This document shows positions 47,640 to 60,449 of a stretch of 64,000 nt of DNA, in pieces. How positions within the stretch are numbered: position 1 is the stretch's first letter; every line of letters begins with the position of its first letter. The stretch lies in contig CAMQGK010000038.1 of the NCBI GenBank assembly GCA_947000775.1, positions 186,001 through 250,000 of the forward strand, read 5' to 3'. Source of the stretch: Pterois miles (Eukaryota > Chordata > Actinopteri > Perciformes > Scorpaenidae). The notes beneath the pieces were generated by a model, which worked only from the letters and a program-made list of their open reading frames with translations, did not search any database and was not told where the DNA came from. The position numbers and the translations under genes are program-made.

Positions 47640-49990
47640 CAATGATGATATCAATGAGTCGCAATGCAGTTCATGTGTTTTAAGGTGGTGGAGGAGATGG
47701 AGGTGGGGCCTCTGTGTCTAAACTGAGCAAGCTGTCTTCTTCTTCCTCCTCTTCACCTCGTCCCCCTGTCTTGGCCAATAAAACATTACAATAGAATATC
47801 AATAAAAGTGCTCGCCTCAATAACCATGTGGCTGGTGGACATGAAAGGCTTGGAAATACTCATTGTTCGTCATTGTCAAGTGTTGCCCTCTCTATTTGAC
47901 AGTATAATATTAACAGCACAATTGAGGGCCCAGGCTGGTTCAGTGCATTTGGCTCCTTCAAAACCACTGTGCACGATTTCAGGCAGGTTTTAAAATCTGT
48001 TTTTTGGAGCTGTGAATTATTTAAAATGTCAAAATATGCAAAGCACTCCTGACCTCTTTTGAATCATGGAACATGGCATGAAATCAAAGTTATATTTGAG
48101 TTGACTATGGGAAAAAAAAATAAAAAGAAATATCCCTACTGAAAAAAATATGTTAAAAAATATACCTCTGGGGTCCCCACGAGTGCATTATTGTCATTAT
48201 CTTTTATATGTCCTAATCATTCCAATTTTTCATGACTCATGTTGTTCCTAATGACTTTGTATCTGTTCATTTATGTTTCTGTTTTAATTAGTCCTTTTAA
48301 AGTAATAATTTTAAATACAATACCAAATTAAATACCAATATTGGAGTCCTGGGTAATTTTGTAAACCATTGGCTTTCAATATGACGACAGATAAGCCTCT
48401 GGAAGCAAGATGCCATATTTTTGGGGTTCCAGTGTCTGGGCCAAGACGTCCTTTTCTGTGTGCTGCTCATTGTTTACAGTCCAGTTAGCAACTTCAAATG
48501 CTGACTGGATTTAGAGTTCAGAGAGTAATTTGAACTAAAGGAAATCTAAATCATCGCCAGACAATAGCCGATGGGTTCCCACATTGTATTTCGGCCAATA
48601 CGTTCCACCACTTTGGTTCTCCACATGGACTGTTTAAATGCGTTCAGCCACAGCATGCTCGAATGTGATTGGTCAATAAAGAGGAACCACAATGACACTA
48701 AACTCTTGTCCCATTGTCTGTTGAATGCAGGATCTGTTAGAGATTAGATACTGGAGACCCCAGTCAAAAGCAACCAATGTCTGTCTATGTTTGTTCAAAC
48801 ACAATATGCAAAAAATACGCAATTTTTTTCTATGACGGTTGTTTCTTACACTAGTTTATTCTTGAGGTTCCCAGTCGGTAGTCCCTGTATGTTAACTATG
48901 TTGGTAGGATGGCACTTCGATTATTCCTGGTCAGACAATAAGCACAGTGCACAACCAACCCCCCTCCCTGCTTGGAGTCGCTGAGATATTCTGGGTGACG
49001 CCTGTGTTTGAACATGCTGAGATAGAAGTACAGCATGTGGCACATTAGCATTCCTAAAAGTCACACTTTAATTGCTTGCAGATTAAAGTTAATTGATTTA
49101 GCTGATAGTTTTAAAGCTCCTGAAGATAATTAAGTGCAGTGTTGAGAATTCTGATATGTTGACATTTTGAGAATGAACAACCTGTAACGCGTGGGTACAA
49201 CGTAACGTTAACTAACATCTTAATCATGCAAATTAAAAAACACGGCAGATTTAATTATCACCGGTCGAATCATTGGTCCTCATTAATTACATTGAGCTTA
49301 TTTATTCACTTTCACATATCTATCCCACTTACTTCCCAATTATGCAGGACAGTCCTCAGACCCCCGCTGATATAACAAACAGTGATTCCATTCCGCCTTC
49401 ATTAAGGGATGCATGTAATAAGACACTGAGGGGACGGAGGGATAAATGAGTATCCAAGGTTGCAGCAGTGAGAATGCAGAGCATCAGACATGAGTATAAG
49501 ACTCTCATTTATATATAGATGCTTCAATTTACTCTCATGACACACATGAATTAACTCACATTACGCCATCCACAAATGTTCAAAAAAAAGTTTATCTTAT
49601 CTCAGTGAATGAACTTAATAGAACAAGACTGATCAGCAGATGTTGTATCTGAAACATTAATTAAGTGAACTAATTAATGAACAATATTCAAATAATATGT
49701 TTTTTCAGGTGAAAACAGAAAACAGCTGTTACAAACTGAAGATTTTCTGAAATGTGCATGTATTGTTTGGGGGGTCAGGACACAATTGTAATTTTATTTT
49801 GAGCATGGCTCTGAGATCGTTTTCATCAGATGTCTTTGGAACAACTCCATGTCTTCATAACATCCTAATTTATTCAAACTATCAAAGAATGTAGGTGATA
49901 AAGCCACTGAGTTTCTTGTTTAACTGTTACAGTGAACGTAGGCAGTGAATTTATTTATTCTTTCCCAGGGTGTGCCAGACATAGCTGCCA
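47640..49990. other. 5' flanking DNA, nothing recognised
   Basis: AT-leaning sequence upstream of cdh8 with no recognised gene. A stretch at about 48360-48720 (for example GTATTTCGGCCAATACGTTC) may be part of another teleost repeat, but I cannot assign it. Confidence 0.4.
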
Positions 49991-50289
49991 GATGAATATG
50001 TCACCCCACCAACACCAGGATTGGGTCCATGCAATGATGTGAACTGTTCTCACTCCCAACTCGTAAAATACCAACATTTGATCAGTGGCTCTTGTGTCTG
50101 AAACAGACGCACCGTGGAAACCTTTAGTATCTGATGCACGAGACTTACAACTAAGAGTAATTTTGCTTCAGGAGGAGGTCGAGGTGGATGGTTGGGGTCA
50201 AGCAAACACAGATTTTCACCCAGCAGACCACTGATTGTGTGTGAAACCACCAACATTGACTTATTCTATCTTGCCTTTCTTACATAAAT

Positions 50290-50815
50290 ATTAGGGCTGT
50301 CAAAGTTAGTGCCATAATAATGCTTTAAGACAACTAATTTCTTTAACACATTAATGCATGCTAAGTTTTTTTTTTTTTGTTTTGTTTTTTTTTAGGTTGT
50401 GACTTAGTGTTAAAGCTACTGTGAAGATACTAGCATCCATTGAAACTAGTAAACCTAAGGAATCCATTGGTACCAGCCATGTCATACTAGCTTATCACGA
50501 AAGAGGTTAAATAATGTTATAAACTTATGCTACATTTTCAGTGAGGAAAAACTGGCATGGTCATTTTCAAAGGGGCTCCTTGACCTCTGACCTCAAGATA
50601 TGTGAATGAAAATAGATTTTATGGGTACCCACAAGTCTCCCATTTACAGACATGTCAATTTTATGAAAGTCACATGCAGTTAGGGGCAAGTCAGAGTCAA
50701 GTCAGCACACTGACAGCTGTTGTTGCCTGTTGGGCTGCAGTTTGCAATGTGATTGAATGATTTGAGTATATTTTTTATGCTACATGCAATACCGTTAATC
50801 AAATCAATTGACTGA
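50290..50815 (+). mobile_element. Non-autonomous DNA-transposon-like repeat, copy A
   Basis: The copy starts AGGGCTGTCAAAGTTAGTGC and contains CTTGACCTCTGACCTCAAGA, then GGGTACCCACAAGTCTCC, then GTTGTTGCCTGTTGGGCTGC. I recognise this as a common percomorph repeat whose full copies end in an inverted TTGACAGCCCT, suggesting a non-autonomous DNA transposon. Here the right end stops near ATCAATTGAC. It has no coding capacity. Related copies are at 34850, 56370 and, in part, 10590. Confidence 0.75.
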
Positions 50816-51130
50816 CCTAGTAAGTATGTAAGTTACATAATAAGGGTACTTATTTTACCTAACAAATACACTCATTTTAACACAAAAAACAGTCTTTTCC
50901 TAAGCGTAATCAGGTAAAACAAAAAATTTAAATAAATAAATTAATTAATTAATTAATTAATTAATTAACCTATGTTGGAAGATTATTTTGAAAAGACACT
51001 ATAATAAGCGCAAACTGACACGCTGTCCCTGGCGCGTCCAAAGCCAATGCTAGAGCGATAGTTAGAGCATCATGGTTTGTGTAGGGCCACTGACCAAGCA
51101 TCGGTGTTTGACAAGTTGGGAGTGAGAATG
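50815..51130 (+). repeat. Teleost repeat paired with 53720-54000
   Basis: GTATGTAAGTTACATAATAA, ACTTATTTTACCTAACAAA, GATTATTTTGAAAAGACACT and GTGTAGGGCCACTGACCAAG occur here and again, in the same order, at 53720-54000. A (TTAA)n run at about 50937-50968 interrupts this copy. Degraded mobile element, no product. Confidence 0.65.
50931..50968 (+). repeat. (TTAA)n microsatellite
   Basis: AATAAATAAA leads into about eight TTAA units. It lies inside the repeat at 50815-51130. TTAA is the target of piggyBac-type transposons, but no such element is seen here. Confidence 0.9.
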
Positions 51131-51139
51131 TGTTGCAAC

Positions 51140-53700
51140 ACATCTTGACTGCACCATAACATAAATGTTAGACAGAAAAGAAAAGGCATGCACACAAAGT
51201 ACAGATGAGATTTGTCATTAGGTTTTAAAGTACTGTCAATTAGTAGTTGAGCTATTTCAATATAGACCAACAGACCAACATCGCCATCCCTAGAGTCGCT
51301 ACCATCCGTTAAGTCTAGCTGCTAATGAATGGGATGTGTTTTTCTGGTTGCAACCTGAGTTTGAAAGTTACTGTTCACTTGTTAGGTCCAATTAGGTGGA
51401 GAAGTTCAAAAGGTGATGCAAAATGACATACTTGTAAAACCAGAGTTGCCATAACCTACAGAGGACTGTCAAGGCAGTTACATACACTAATGGATACAGT
51501 TTTGCTCAAGTTTCCAAGCCTCTATTTACCTTCATTGGACAATAGCCTTTTATTCTGATATGGTCACATATTGCCCAGAATCTGAGTCAATGAACATACA
51601 GTGTTACACCAGTGTGTTTCACTATCATTAAACTCTGTATTACAAGCCACAACTAACTAACTCAAGTTCTAGATATCCAGACAACACTTTTAGGTTGATA
51701 CTACCCCTTTGCATACACTGATTAGATTAACAGTGCGTTGTCACTGAACTGCATTGAGTTATGGAAAGTCACACTCATCAAGCTGTCCCTCCATCTCTGT
51801 CAGCCTCTTTGGCAGTTATGATGCTTTACGAGCATTGGGATACAATAGCAAAACTAAATGTGGCAAAAGGGAAGTAATTTGACATTAATCGTGTGTAATG
51901 TGAGAAGGAGGTTATAGATGAAGACGAGAAGAGTAGCAGAAGAGTTCTATGATTAGATGAAGACGGACATCAATAGACATTGATGGTTGTAATGAATAGA
52001 CAGAGTGCTGCAGTAATGACACTTTACCTTTAATAGTGCTCATTAAGAAGACTAGCCACTTGGTTAACGAGGATGAGAGATGAGCTCTGTCGTCAGGCCA
52101 CAGACAGAGGGAGGATGTTATGAATTTCCTTGCTGATAAGAGGCAAAGAATTATAGTAGCTGGAAGGTTGTCATAGTCAAGTGTAAACCAGGAGCAGGTC
52201 TAGGACATTTTGAATTGGGGACCAGACTTAAGTACATGCTGAAAGATGTAGGATACAAATGAAAATGTGTTGGACTGAAATTTAAAGTCCTTCCTCTAAG
52301 AAACAATAAGCTGTACATTTCAAACAGTTTATTCAGTGTAAGAACTTCACATACTGTGTTTTGCAATAACATTTGATTAGATTCAACTTTGTCATAGCAC
52401 AGATACTAAGACAATGAGATGCAGTTTAGCATCTAACTCAACACTGCAGCACTTAGAGTATGCGATACAGGCAAAAGTAAAAAAAAAAAAAAAAAGATAT
52501 GGTGCTGGTGTAAGTACATGAAATGCTAATAGTAAGACATTATACTGTAATACTGTATACAGAATAAACACCTGGGTGTATGATGATATGAGTACGTTGT
52601 ATATGCTATAGATCAGCTATTATGTATTCTATAGACTGATATAAATATGAATAATCTCTGGGTCAGCGTGGACAGTAGTATAAATTGCATGGATAGAGTA
52701 TGTGAGAGTGTATGAAGTGCAAAGTAAGTTAGTGTATGTGCAGTAGTTTGCCAGTAAGTGTGAGCTAGCAGCCAATATCAATAAATAACCATCACTTGTA
52801 ACTCCCAACAACCATAAACAATAAGCAAAAGTGCTTTCGAGCACAGATCTTATAAGATTTGTTTCATTTACAGTGGGCCATAGGACCATCTGAATAGCAC
52901 ATGATAAACTAACCAGCTAGCCTCTCTGTGAACTCAGAGAGAGGCTGCAGCACGTTCCTCATTTCTACAACTATCAGTGAAGTTGTCCTTTGCACAACTC
53001 AACATTTTAATAAGGTCACATTTGAAAGTTGATGATACCCTTTAAAGTCTTGGTTGTATGCAAAAAATGTACATTAACAGCTAAATTGCTTTTGCAGAAA
53101 AAAAAATGTCACAATATTAGCCTGATTCTTGCCACTTCAGTCTCCCAGCCTGCTCATTTACCTGCACACACTCCTGCCTTTTCAGACCCTGCCACTCCCT
53201 CCTGACCTGCAATAATCCCTGTTCCTGCCATTCCCCGTCTCCCGACTGCCCCCACCCATCTATTCACATGCAGTCATACGGTAGGCACATGCTTCCTTGA
53301 TCACAATAATGCTAATAATGATTATGAGTGCATGTAAGCAGCAGAACTGAAAACTCTTGACATGACAGAACAAAATATGCTGTGTAACCACAGGACATTG
53401 TGTTTGTGTGCATGGATGCTGCCTCACTGAACTGTCATGCAGGTGGTCTGGTACCAATATCTTCGAGTTCTTACTCCTCGTCAAACACATATGCTTGGTC
53501 AGTGGCTGTTGGCGTCTCGTACAAATGCATCAAGATATCCTTTAGTGTTTCTGTAAGACACACCAGGCTTTCAACTAAATCCAATGTAAATCCATCCGTG
53601 TCACTACACCACGTTCAGAGCAACTAACATAGTATAATGGGAAAAAAAAGTCTGCTTACTGTGGTCAAACAAACACAGGCTCTCATTCAAGATACCACTG
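51140..53700. other. 5' flanking DNA, nothing recognised
   Basis: No coding exon, RNA gene or strong repeat signature. An A-run lies at about 52479-52496. Short open frames have no recognisable products. Confidence 0.45.
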
Positions 53701-53719
53701 TTTGTGTACCGTGTCATAC

Positions 53720-54000
53720 CGAGTCAATGTTGACTTATTTTACTTGTAACGTAATGTACTTACGTAGCCAATGCCTTGTATGTAAGTTATGTAATATACA
53801 TACTTATTTTACATAACAAACATACTTATTTTAACCCAAACCATATTTTTTCCCTATACCTAACCAAGTAAACCTATGTTAGAAGCTTATTTTGAAAAGA
53901 CACATCCCCGACACAGCCAAAACTGATCCAAGAGGGGTACCTAGAAAATCATAGGTTGACTTGTAGGGCCACTGACCAAGCATTGGAATCAGGAATAGCT
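53720..54000 (+). repeat. Teleost repeat paired with 50815-51130
   Basis: GTATGTAAGTTATGTAATAT, TTATTTTACATAACAAACAT, GCTTATTTTGAAAAGACACA and TGTAGGGCCACTGACCAAGC match the copy at 50815 block by block. About 280 bases. A further weaker relative may lie at 50000-50270 (TTTGATCAGTGGCTCTTGTG). Confidence 0.65.
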
Positions 54001-54149
54001 GAAATGGCGGGTTGCTCATTGTGATGAATCGACAGAGAATTATCACCTGAATCTGCAGATCCTTTTTACAGAGTATTAGAGGAAGTTTCAGCTCATTGCT
54101 TAGCTGTGAACCTATGTGGTGAGTTGAATTTAGCAGATAAGGAGACATA

Positions 54150-55950
54150 TATATTGTACATATGTATACACTGCATAGACCAACAGGAGTTGGTTGAGAC
54201 CAAAAAACAGATGAAGAGTGAATACTGAATACATAATTCCAAATGAAAGTTAATGTTCCTGCACAACAGTGTAAATAATCAACACATTTTCCATATCAAT
54301 TTAAAATGTGAAAATGTTTTGTATTTAATCATGATTTATAACAATATATATATAGTTATTCCAATATCAAGTAATTTCATCCAATTTTAAACTGTCATTA
54401 GATAATTTTAAATATCTAAGTTGTTGCAGAAGCAAGCAATTAAACATCAGGTTAATGTGTAATTACAAACCAGAACAAAAAAGTCAGTGTAACTGTGTCA
54501 CAGTGTATAGAGCATATGCACCATATAATCTCACTAAAGATGCTGATCTATCCATACATCTCTTGGATACTTGGCAGTACACACTGCATTTGAAGATGAA
54601 CTTGAAATAGCTTGCAGCCTGGCAGCTAATGGGACTACCTAATTCTTTTTTTTTTTCTTGCACCAAGGCACAATCTCGGAGGGATTTCCAGTTTCTAATT
54701 AATAATTGGTATATGTGGCTGACGCTCTGTGAGATTATTTGAAGTCATTAGAAAACACCCCCTTCCACTGAATCTTAAGAGAGAAAGAAGGCGACCAGCA
54801 ATCCTGCAGGGATTGCACAGCCACACCAAAAGTGTTTTGTTCATGAAATTTAATTGCAGCATCCACAAACTTGTTCCTATGAGTATTACAAAATAATGAC
54901 TCTGTTCTAACATGACATTAAAAGCAAAAATGTGTTTTTTTTTCTCCAGGCTGGAATAATCTTAATGGAAAAATATTAACGCTAACACCCTAAGTCCTGT
55001 TGTTCTAAGTGCCTCACTTCATTGTTTGATGATAAATTGCCACTTGTCCCAACTCTCAATCAAATTCCCTCTGTGTTTGGTTTTCCATATCTTGTAGCTT
55101 TCATAGTCCAAAAAGGCTTCTCCCTTGGTGCTGCATACAGAAAATTCCCTTTGTTCTCTATAAAAATTAACCAAAACAGGCAGCCAAGTGTGAAGTAATG
55201 TTTGATGACAAACACTGGAAACACTGTGAAATATCATGACAAATTAGCAGACGACGCAATTTGCAACAGCTTTTAGACCATATCCAATGAATAAGCTTAA
55301 AAATAAGATGTAAAAGAAGAGCGAAGGGATATAGATATCATAGACAAAATGTTGAGAGTACCAAGAGGAAAGAAAGGTACTTCAGGACAGGAGCATATGG
55401 AAAGGGCTCGAGGAGAATGGAAAGCACCAGGACAAACACATCTAGGCTATTGATTTATTGGAGGGTATAGTCTTAGAGACGGGCGCAAGATTGATCAAAT
55501 GGAAGGTTATCCTTACTCACAGAGGCAAGCTGTTTGCCAATATCCATCACTGAAAACTCAAAATGGCTTAAAGGATCCCTGACATTCCCAAACACTGCAG
55601 AGGAGTAGCTGGACAGGTTAGAAGATTCTCCCTGGGACTGTTTTAGACTCCACACAGAAAGAAAGGCTGCACATTATCCATCATTGGAGGTAAAAGCAAG
55701 GCTAATGTTAATAGATTTATAGTTGTTCTTGTCTGAAATGACATTGTACTGTTTGATATCTGCAGCATCTCCTTAATCATCTTCTTTACAATCAATCTAG
55801 AGGGGCTGGGTGATATGGCAAAACATTTAAGCACTTTTTTTCTTTTGAATGTCAATTGATATTGACAATTATTCTTATGTACTGTAAATCCACTCAGTAT
55901 TTCATAGTAGATCCAGAACCTGTCATGTCAGCATGAGCTGTATGAGCTGA
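54150..55950. other. 5' flanking DNA, nothing recognised
   Basis: AT-rich sequence without a recognised gene or repeat. Open frames of 60-72 codons on the minus strand show no domains or known motifs. Confidence 0.45.
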
Positions 55951-55954
55951 AAAA

Positions 55955-56335
55955 AATCATCTTAAAGATCTGTGTCGGATCTGGTGGTATCTAGCTGTGA
56001 GGTTGCAGATTGCAACCAATGGAAGCCTGTCACATGTCAAGCATGCAGAAGAACTACAGTGGCAGACACTAAATGTGAATGCTGTCTCTAAAGCCAGTTA
56101 GGTCATTTGGAGCATAGCCAGTGCATAGTGTATGTATATGTGGGAACTGATTGGTGAAGCAAGAGAGAGAGAGAGGCGGCGATGGCAGAGAGTAATGTTA
56201 CTGACTCTGGCCCAAGTAGGAAAATTTAAGTGTTAACCAAAACACAATTTTTATTAAAACATACTTATCAATATTATATTCCTTATCTGCAAATAAATCC
56301 CCTTAAATGTTACACAACGGTCCCTTAAATATACT
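55955..56335 (+). repeat. GGTGCAGTGTGT repeat, longer copy
   Basis: Shares TCTAGCTGTGAGGTTGCAGA and GATTGCAACCAATGGAAG with the 43918 fragment. It continues through GAGAGAGAGAGGCGGCGATG to TTAAATGTTACACAACGGTC. A teleost interspersed repeat with no coding potential seen. Confidence 0.6.
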
Positions 56336-56369
56336 AATTGTAAAAAAATATATAAATTAGTGGCAATTT

Positions 56370-56930
56370 AATGCCACTAATTTCACATTAATGCAACTTA
56401 TAATTTTTAGGTTGTGGCAGGCTCAGTTTTAAAGCTAAAGTGAAGCTACTGGTATTATATCACACTAACACACCTACATCAAACTACCTGGTTGCAATGA
56501 TTAAAAGGGATTTGACCTAAAATGGGTTCCATGGATACCCACGAGTCTCCTCTTTACAGACATGCCCACTTTATGATAAGCACATGCAGTTTGGGGCAAG
56601 TCATAGTCAAGTCAGCACACTGACACACTGACAGATGTTGTTGCCATGTTATGATTTGAGCATATCTTTTATGCTAAATGCAGTACCTGTGAGGGTTTCT
56701 GGACAATATTTGTCAATGTTTTGTGTTAAATGATTTCCAGTAGTATTCATACAGTTGCATAAAGCGGCATATTTATATGTTGACAAGAGTATTAAAAACT
56801 TGAGACATATTCCTTTAAGGTACATTTAAAAAAAAAAAAGATAAGATAAAAAAAAAAAAAATGATAATGATAAAAAAAAAAATGTATGATTAATTTGTGA
56901 TTAAAAGTGATTGACTGTAGTCTAATGTGT
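56370..56930 (+). mobile_element. Non-autonomous DNA-transposon-like repeat, copy C
   Basis: Same family as copies A and B. It has the block GATACCCACGAGTCTCCTC, TTGGGGCAAGTCATAGTCA, and further right CAGTACCTGTGAGGGTTTC and GATTAATTTGTGATTAA, so it preserves more of the right half than copies A and B. A-rich tracts near 56828-56881 interrupt it. The middle TTGACCTCTGACCTC block is largely deleted. Confidence 0.7.
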
Positions 56931-56999
56931 GAATAATTGTAATTACTGGATCACAGTTTGGGTCAGTTACATTTATCAGTTTACATTTCCAATCATGCA

Positions 57000-57320
57000 A
57001 TCCCAAAGTTTTTGGTAGAGTTAACAATTTGGCCACTAAGGGGCAGAGGCAACAGCACAACATTTATATAGCGTATTAGCACAGCCCAAGTTGATTGCAC
57101 GAAGTAGAAAATGAATTGCTTATTTACACATCAAGCAACATCTAATGTATGTAAGGCCAATATTCACTCTCATTGTTTGTTGTTTTGGTTTCCACCAACT
57201 CCTGAAGATAACTTTATGGTTGTTTGGATGCTCAATGCTCTGCTCTGCACTATGTACACCAGCAAACTGCTAACTTTTCAGGCTGCAATTTGGTGCTAGG
57301 CAGGTAGCCACTGGGTAAAG
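57000..57320 (+). repeat. Possible degraded teleost repeat
   Basis: GGCCACTAAGGGGCAGAGGC, GCTCAATGCTCTGCTCTGCA, CAGCAAACTGCTAACTTTTC and TTTGGTGCTAGGCAGGTAGC resemble a frequent teleost interspersed repeat. The 62-codon open frame it contains is not a recognised protein. Confidence 0.4.
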
Positions 57321-57329
57321 TTAAACTTA

Positions 57330-59090
57330 TTTTCACTAAAAGTGATGCTCAGCGTGGAGAGAGTGGAACAATAAAGTCAAGTTGGGGTCATAAAAACTAC
57401 AATTAGCTAACTGAAACTTTTCTGCAGAACTGAAAGGAACTGCACACACAGTTATTTAATGTATTACTAATATAAAATAATAACATAAAAATCTGATCCT
57501 GGTCCTTCATAGCTAAGCAGGGCCTTAAATAGCCAAAGAAGCATCACACCGGGCTCATTTAGCCGCAACAGCTATTTACATTTAAGGTTATTGTGACTGA
57601 TGAGCTGTATTTCCGTGCCGACACTTTCATCTCCTCCTTCTATCCAACTTTTGTGATACGGTATGGTTGGTTAGAAATAGCTTTGTTTCTGTGACAGCAT
57701 TTTTTGTTGTCATGAAATGTGTCTTACAGGATATTAAAGTTTCCCATTTTCTTATTGAAGTTTTTTTTTTTTTTTTTTTTTTTCAATCACAAGAAGTGTT
57801 TATATTGTTTACTATCAAGTGTATCTATCAGATTAGTCAAGTAGAATCTAATACAGCATGGGGCTTGTCTAGTCTACTATACAAGATAACAACACATGCC
57901 AGTATTGTCCTGTGCTATAACTTTGAAATAACATTTTATGCTCCTTCAAAGAATGCTTTGTCACCTAAGTAAAGGAAAAGAGTTGCTTGGTAGAGGCTAC
58001 AGTATATGGTGGGACATTTAGCTGATGCATGCATGCACTGTAAACAACACTGAATCTAACTGTGAGAGCAATTGAAGGAGAAAACCAACAACAACAGTTT
58101 CAGTGCTGCCATGCTGAGAGGGCTTTGTGTATATCCACTATATATCCCGAACCTGCCCAGACTGCTCTGGGAAGTTATGGCCTGTTGAGCATCTAGCTAT
58201 TAATTTGTGTCTGCACTCGTGTTGACAAGAATCACCACCAGGTTTACTGGCCTGATTGTTTCATCTGTCGAGGCATGGGAGTAAAATGAGACACAATTAA
58301 TTCCTGTGAACCAAAATCCACCCTGTCCATTAATCTTGTAATTGTAACAGAACACAGAGGAGGCAGCGGTGGCAGATTGTCAAGTGGGGGATGTGAGGTG
58401 AAGGAGATCCAGTCATCCTACAGATTGACTGCCAGCAGTTTAACACACCAGCAATCTTTCTAAACACACTTTAGTTCACCACTTTTTTCTTTTTTTTTAA
58501 TTGTTTTAATAGAGCTGAATATGAAATCAAATATGTGGGCAACATAAAAAAAACACACAGACTTACTGTATACACATTCATTCTACAAATACATTGATGG
58601 GCTGCCTACAACTAACAACTGCATTTATTATCGTGCAATTCATGATATTCATTATGCAATAAAATGAGTCTGGCAGTTATTATTTTGACTATACACATAA
58701 AATCATAGAGATTCACTTTCCTAATAAGACTGAGAAAAGCTGAAAGTCCTCACAACTGTCTCGATGATCCAACTAATATTTGATATTGATATATTTTTTA
58801 TGTCATATAATTAATTCATAACACTTTAGTTTAACCCCCTATTTAATATTTAAAGTGCTTAGTCTAAACTGGTTTCACTAAAAGAAGATAATTGCTCATA
58901 CTAAACAACTGGTTTTATAAATGTGCTCTACACTATTGTCCCACAGTGTAACACACCAACACCTCACAGCTGTAAAAAAAAAAAAAAATGTAATGTAATG
59001 TAATGTAGTCAATTCAAATGTTTAAAACTATGAGGAACTTTAATTTTGTGTTGATTTTGGCAGTCCCTGTAGACAAATTCCCTTTACAAA
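57330..59090. other. 5' flanking DNA, nothing recognised
   Basis: AT-rich; holds a T-run at about 57760-57783 and an A-run followed by (TGTAA)n at about 58975-59007. No gene signature. Confidence 0.45.
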
Positions 59091-59100
59091 ACCTTTCATT

Positions 59101-59490
59101 TTACTGCAGCAGTGTCTGACAGTTTGCCCTGTGCAGTCCAGGTTCTCCAGTGCCTCCCTTTCCTCCAGTGGGCCCAGTATATGGCCTAGGTCTCAACAGC
59201 GTGAAGTCGGTGTTGGCTCCCAGTGGGGACCAGTGGAGCGGTGAAGCAAAGCTCTGCTCCAGGCCAGAGGAGGAGCCTCTGCTGCCGGGCGCAGAGCTCT
59301 CCACCTCCCACCGGAGCTCCAACTGCAGGTCGTAGGCGGCATTGAAGCCGGAACTGGGTCTGTGCGTGGTGGGCTAGTCGCTGCCGGAGGCCCCACAGGA
59401 GTCTAAGCTGAGGGATTTTCTGGTGAAACTGCCTGATTTCCTCTGATTTTGGTCCCGGTGGCACTGATGACAAGCTTTAAGAATATCTAG
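59101..59490 (-). pseudogene. Unrecognised coding-like frame with one internal stop
   Basis: On the minus strand one frame runs from about 59488 to a TAA at 59101-59103, about 127 codons, interrupted once by TAG at 59374-59376. Before the stop it reads KACHQCHRDQNQRK, then SGSFTRKSLSLDSCGASGSD; after it PTTHRPSSGFNAAYDLQLEL, then RWEVESSAPG. The translation is rich in Ser, Arg and Gly, and the segment is much more GC-rich than its flanks, which suggests former coding sequence. I do not recognise the protein. A possible acceptor (TATACACTAG) lies just upstream, so it could be a decayed terminal exon; it could equally be a partial retrocopy. There is no poly(A) tract directly after it. Function unknown. 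Confidence 0.35.
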
Positions 59491-60104
59491 TGTATATAGA
59501 AATAACCAATCTTCTAGCTGATGGCCTCATATTCTTATGTACTGTAGGTCATATCAAGGCATCAGTATTAAACTGAGACACTTTCATTACCAGTTTAAAG
59601 TTCCTCACAGTTGCTTTAATTGGCAGCACCGTTTTAAAGTTGCAGTTTGACATTTAATGCATCTCATTTCCTGTTAGTATATCATCTTTAAATTAGTTGA
59701 TTTCTGGCAAACTTGTTAAAATGTATGTACTCCATATTCCCAGTGAAGCTAAATCACTCATGCAAAATTGCTGCATACAAACATAGTTTAAAAGGCTCAA
59801 GTGATGTGAAAGGAACTGTTTCTTCAAGAAAAAGTAGTTCCATCTAAAACTGTCGATCACCCAGGCTGACTCAAACACTGATTCTAGAAGGTTACACTGT
59901 TGTTGAGTCTTTCATGTGTCATTTTCCAATGTGTCGAGCACCACAAACAAAACTCCAGTCACCTCCATCGCTTTGGGTTGGAGGCTTAAAAGTCAGACAC
60001 AAAATCTCAGCACATAAAACCAAAATTATTATCTGCATGGCCAGATACAGTCCACAGCCACAGAAGCAAAGTGAAATCAGTTTGGGTAAAGTGACCCTTA
60101 AAAG

Positions 60105-60445
60105 AAGAAGAAGAAGAAGAAGATCAGCCTTTATTAGTCCCACAGTGGGGAAATTCAATTTACACTCTGTTGTTTTTTAACTCATACATGGTACATGCAG
60201 ACCTGAAACACACATACATGCACTAATGGAGAGATGTCAGAGTGAGGGGGCTGCTCCTGACAAGCGCCCCGAACAGTTGGGGGTTTGGTGCCTTGCTCAG
60301 GGGCACCTCGGCAGTGCCCAAGAGGTAAACTGGCACCTCTCCAGCTACCAGTTCACACTCAGTTTTTTGGTCCATGTCGGGACTTGAACCAGTGACCCTC
60401 CGGTTCCCAAGCCAACTCCCTACAGACTGAGCTACTGCCGCCCCC
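60105..60445 (-). mobile_element. tRNA-derived SINE, copy 3 with (CTT)n tail
   Basis: A near full-length minus-strand copy, almost identical to the one at 32529. I count about six differences over about 210 bases of body. Its 3' end is followed by a (CTT)n microsatellite, seen as (GAA)n at about 60101-60123 on the plus strand, which looks like slippage of the element's tail. The low divergence suggests the family moved fairly recently. Confidence 0.9.
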
Positions 60446-60449
60446 AGAG

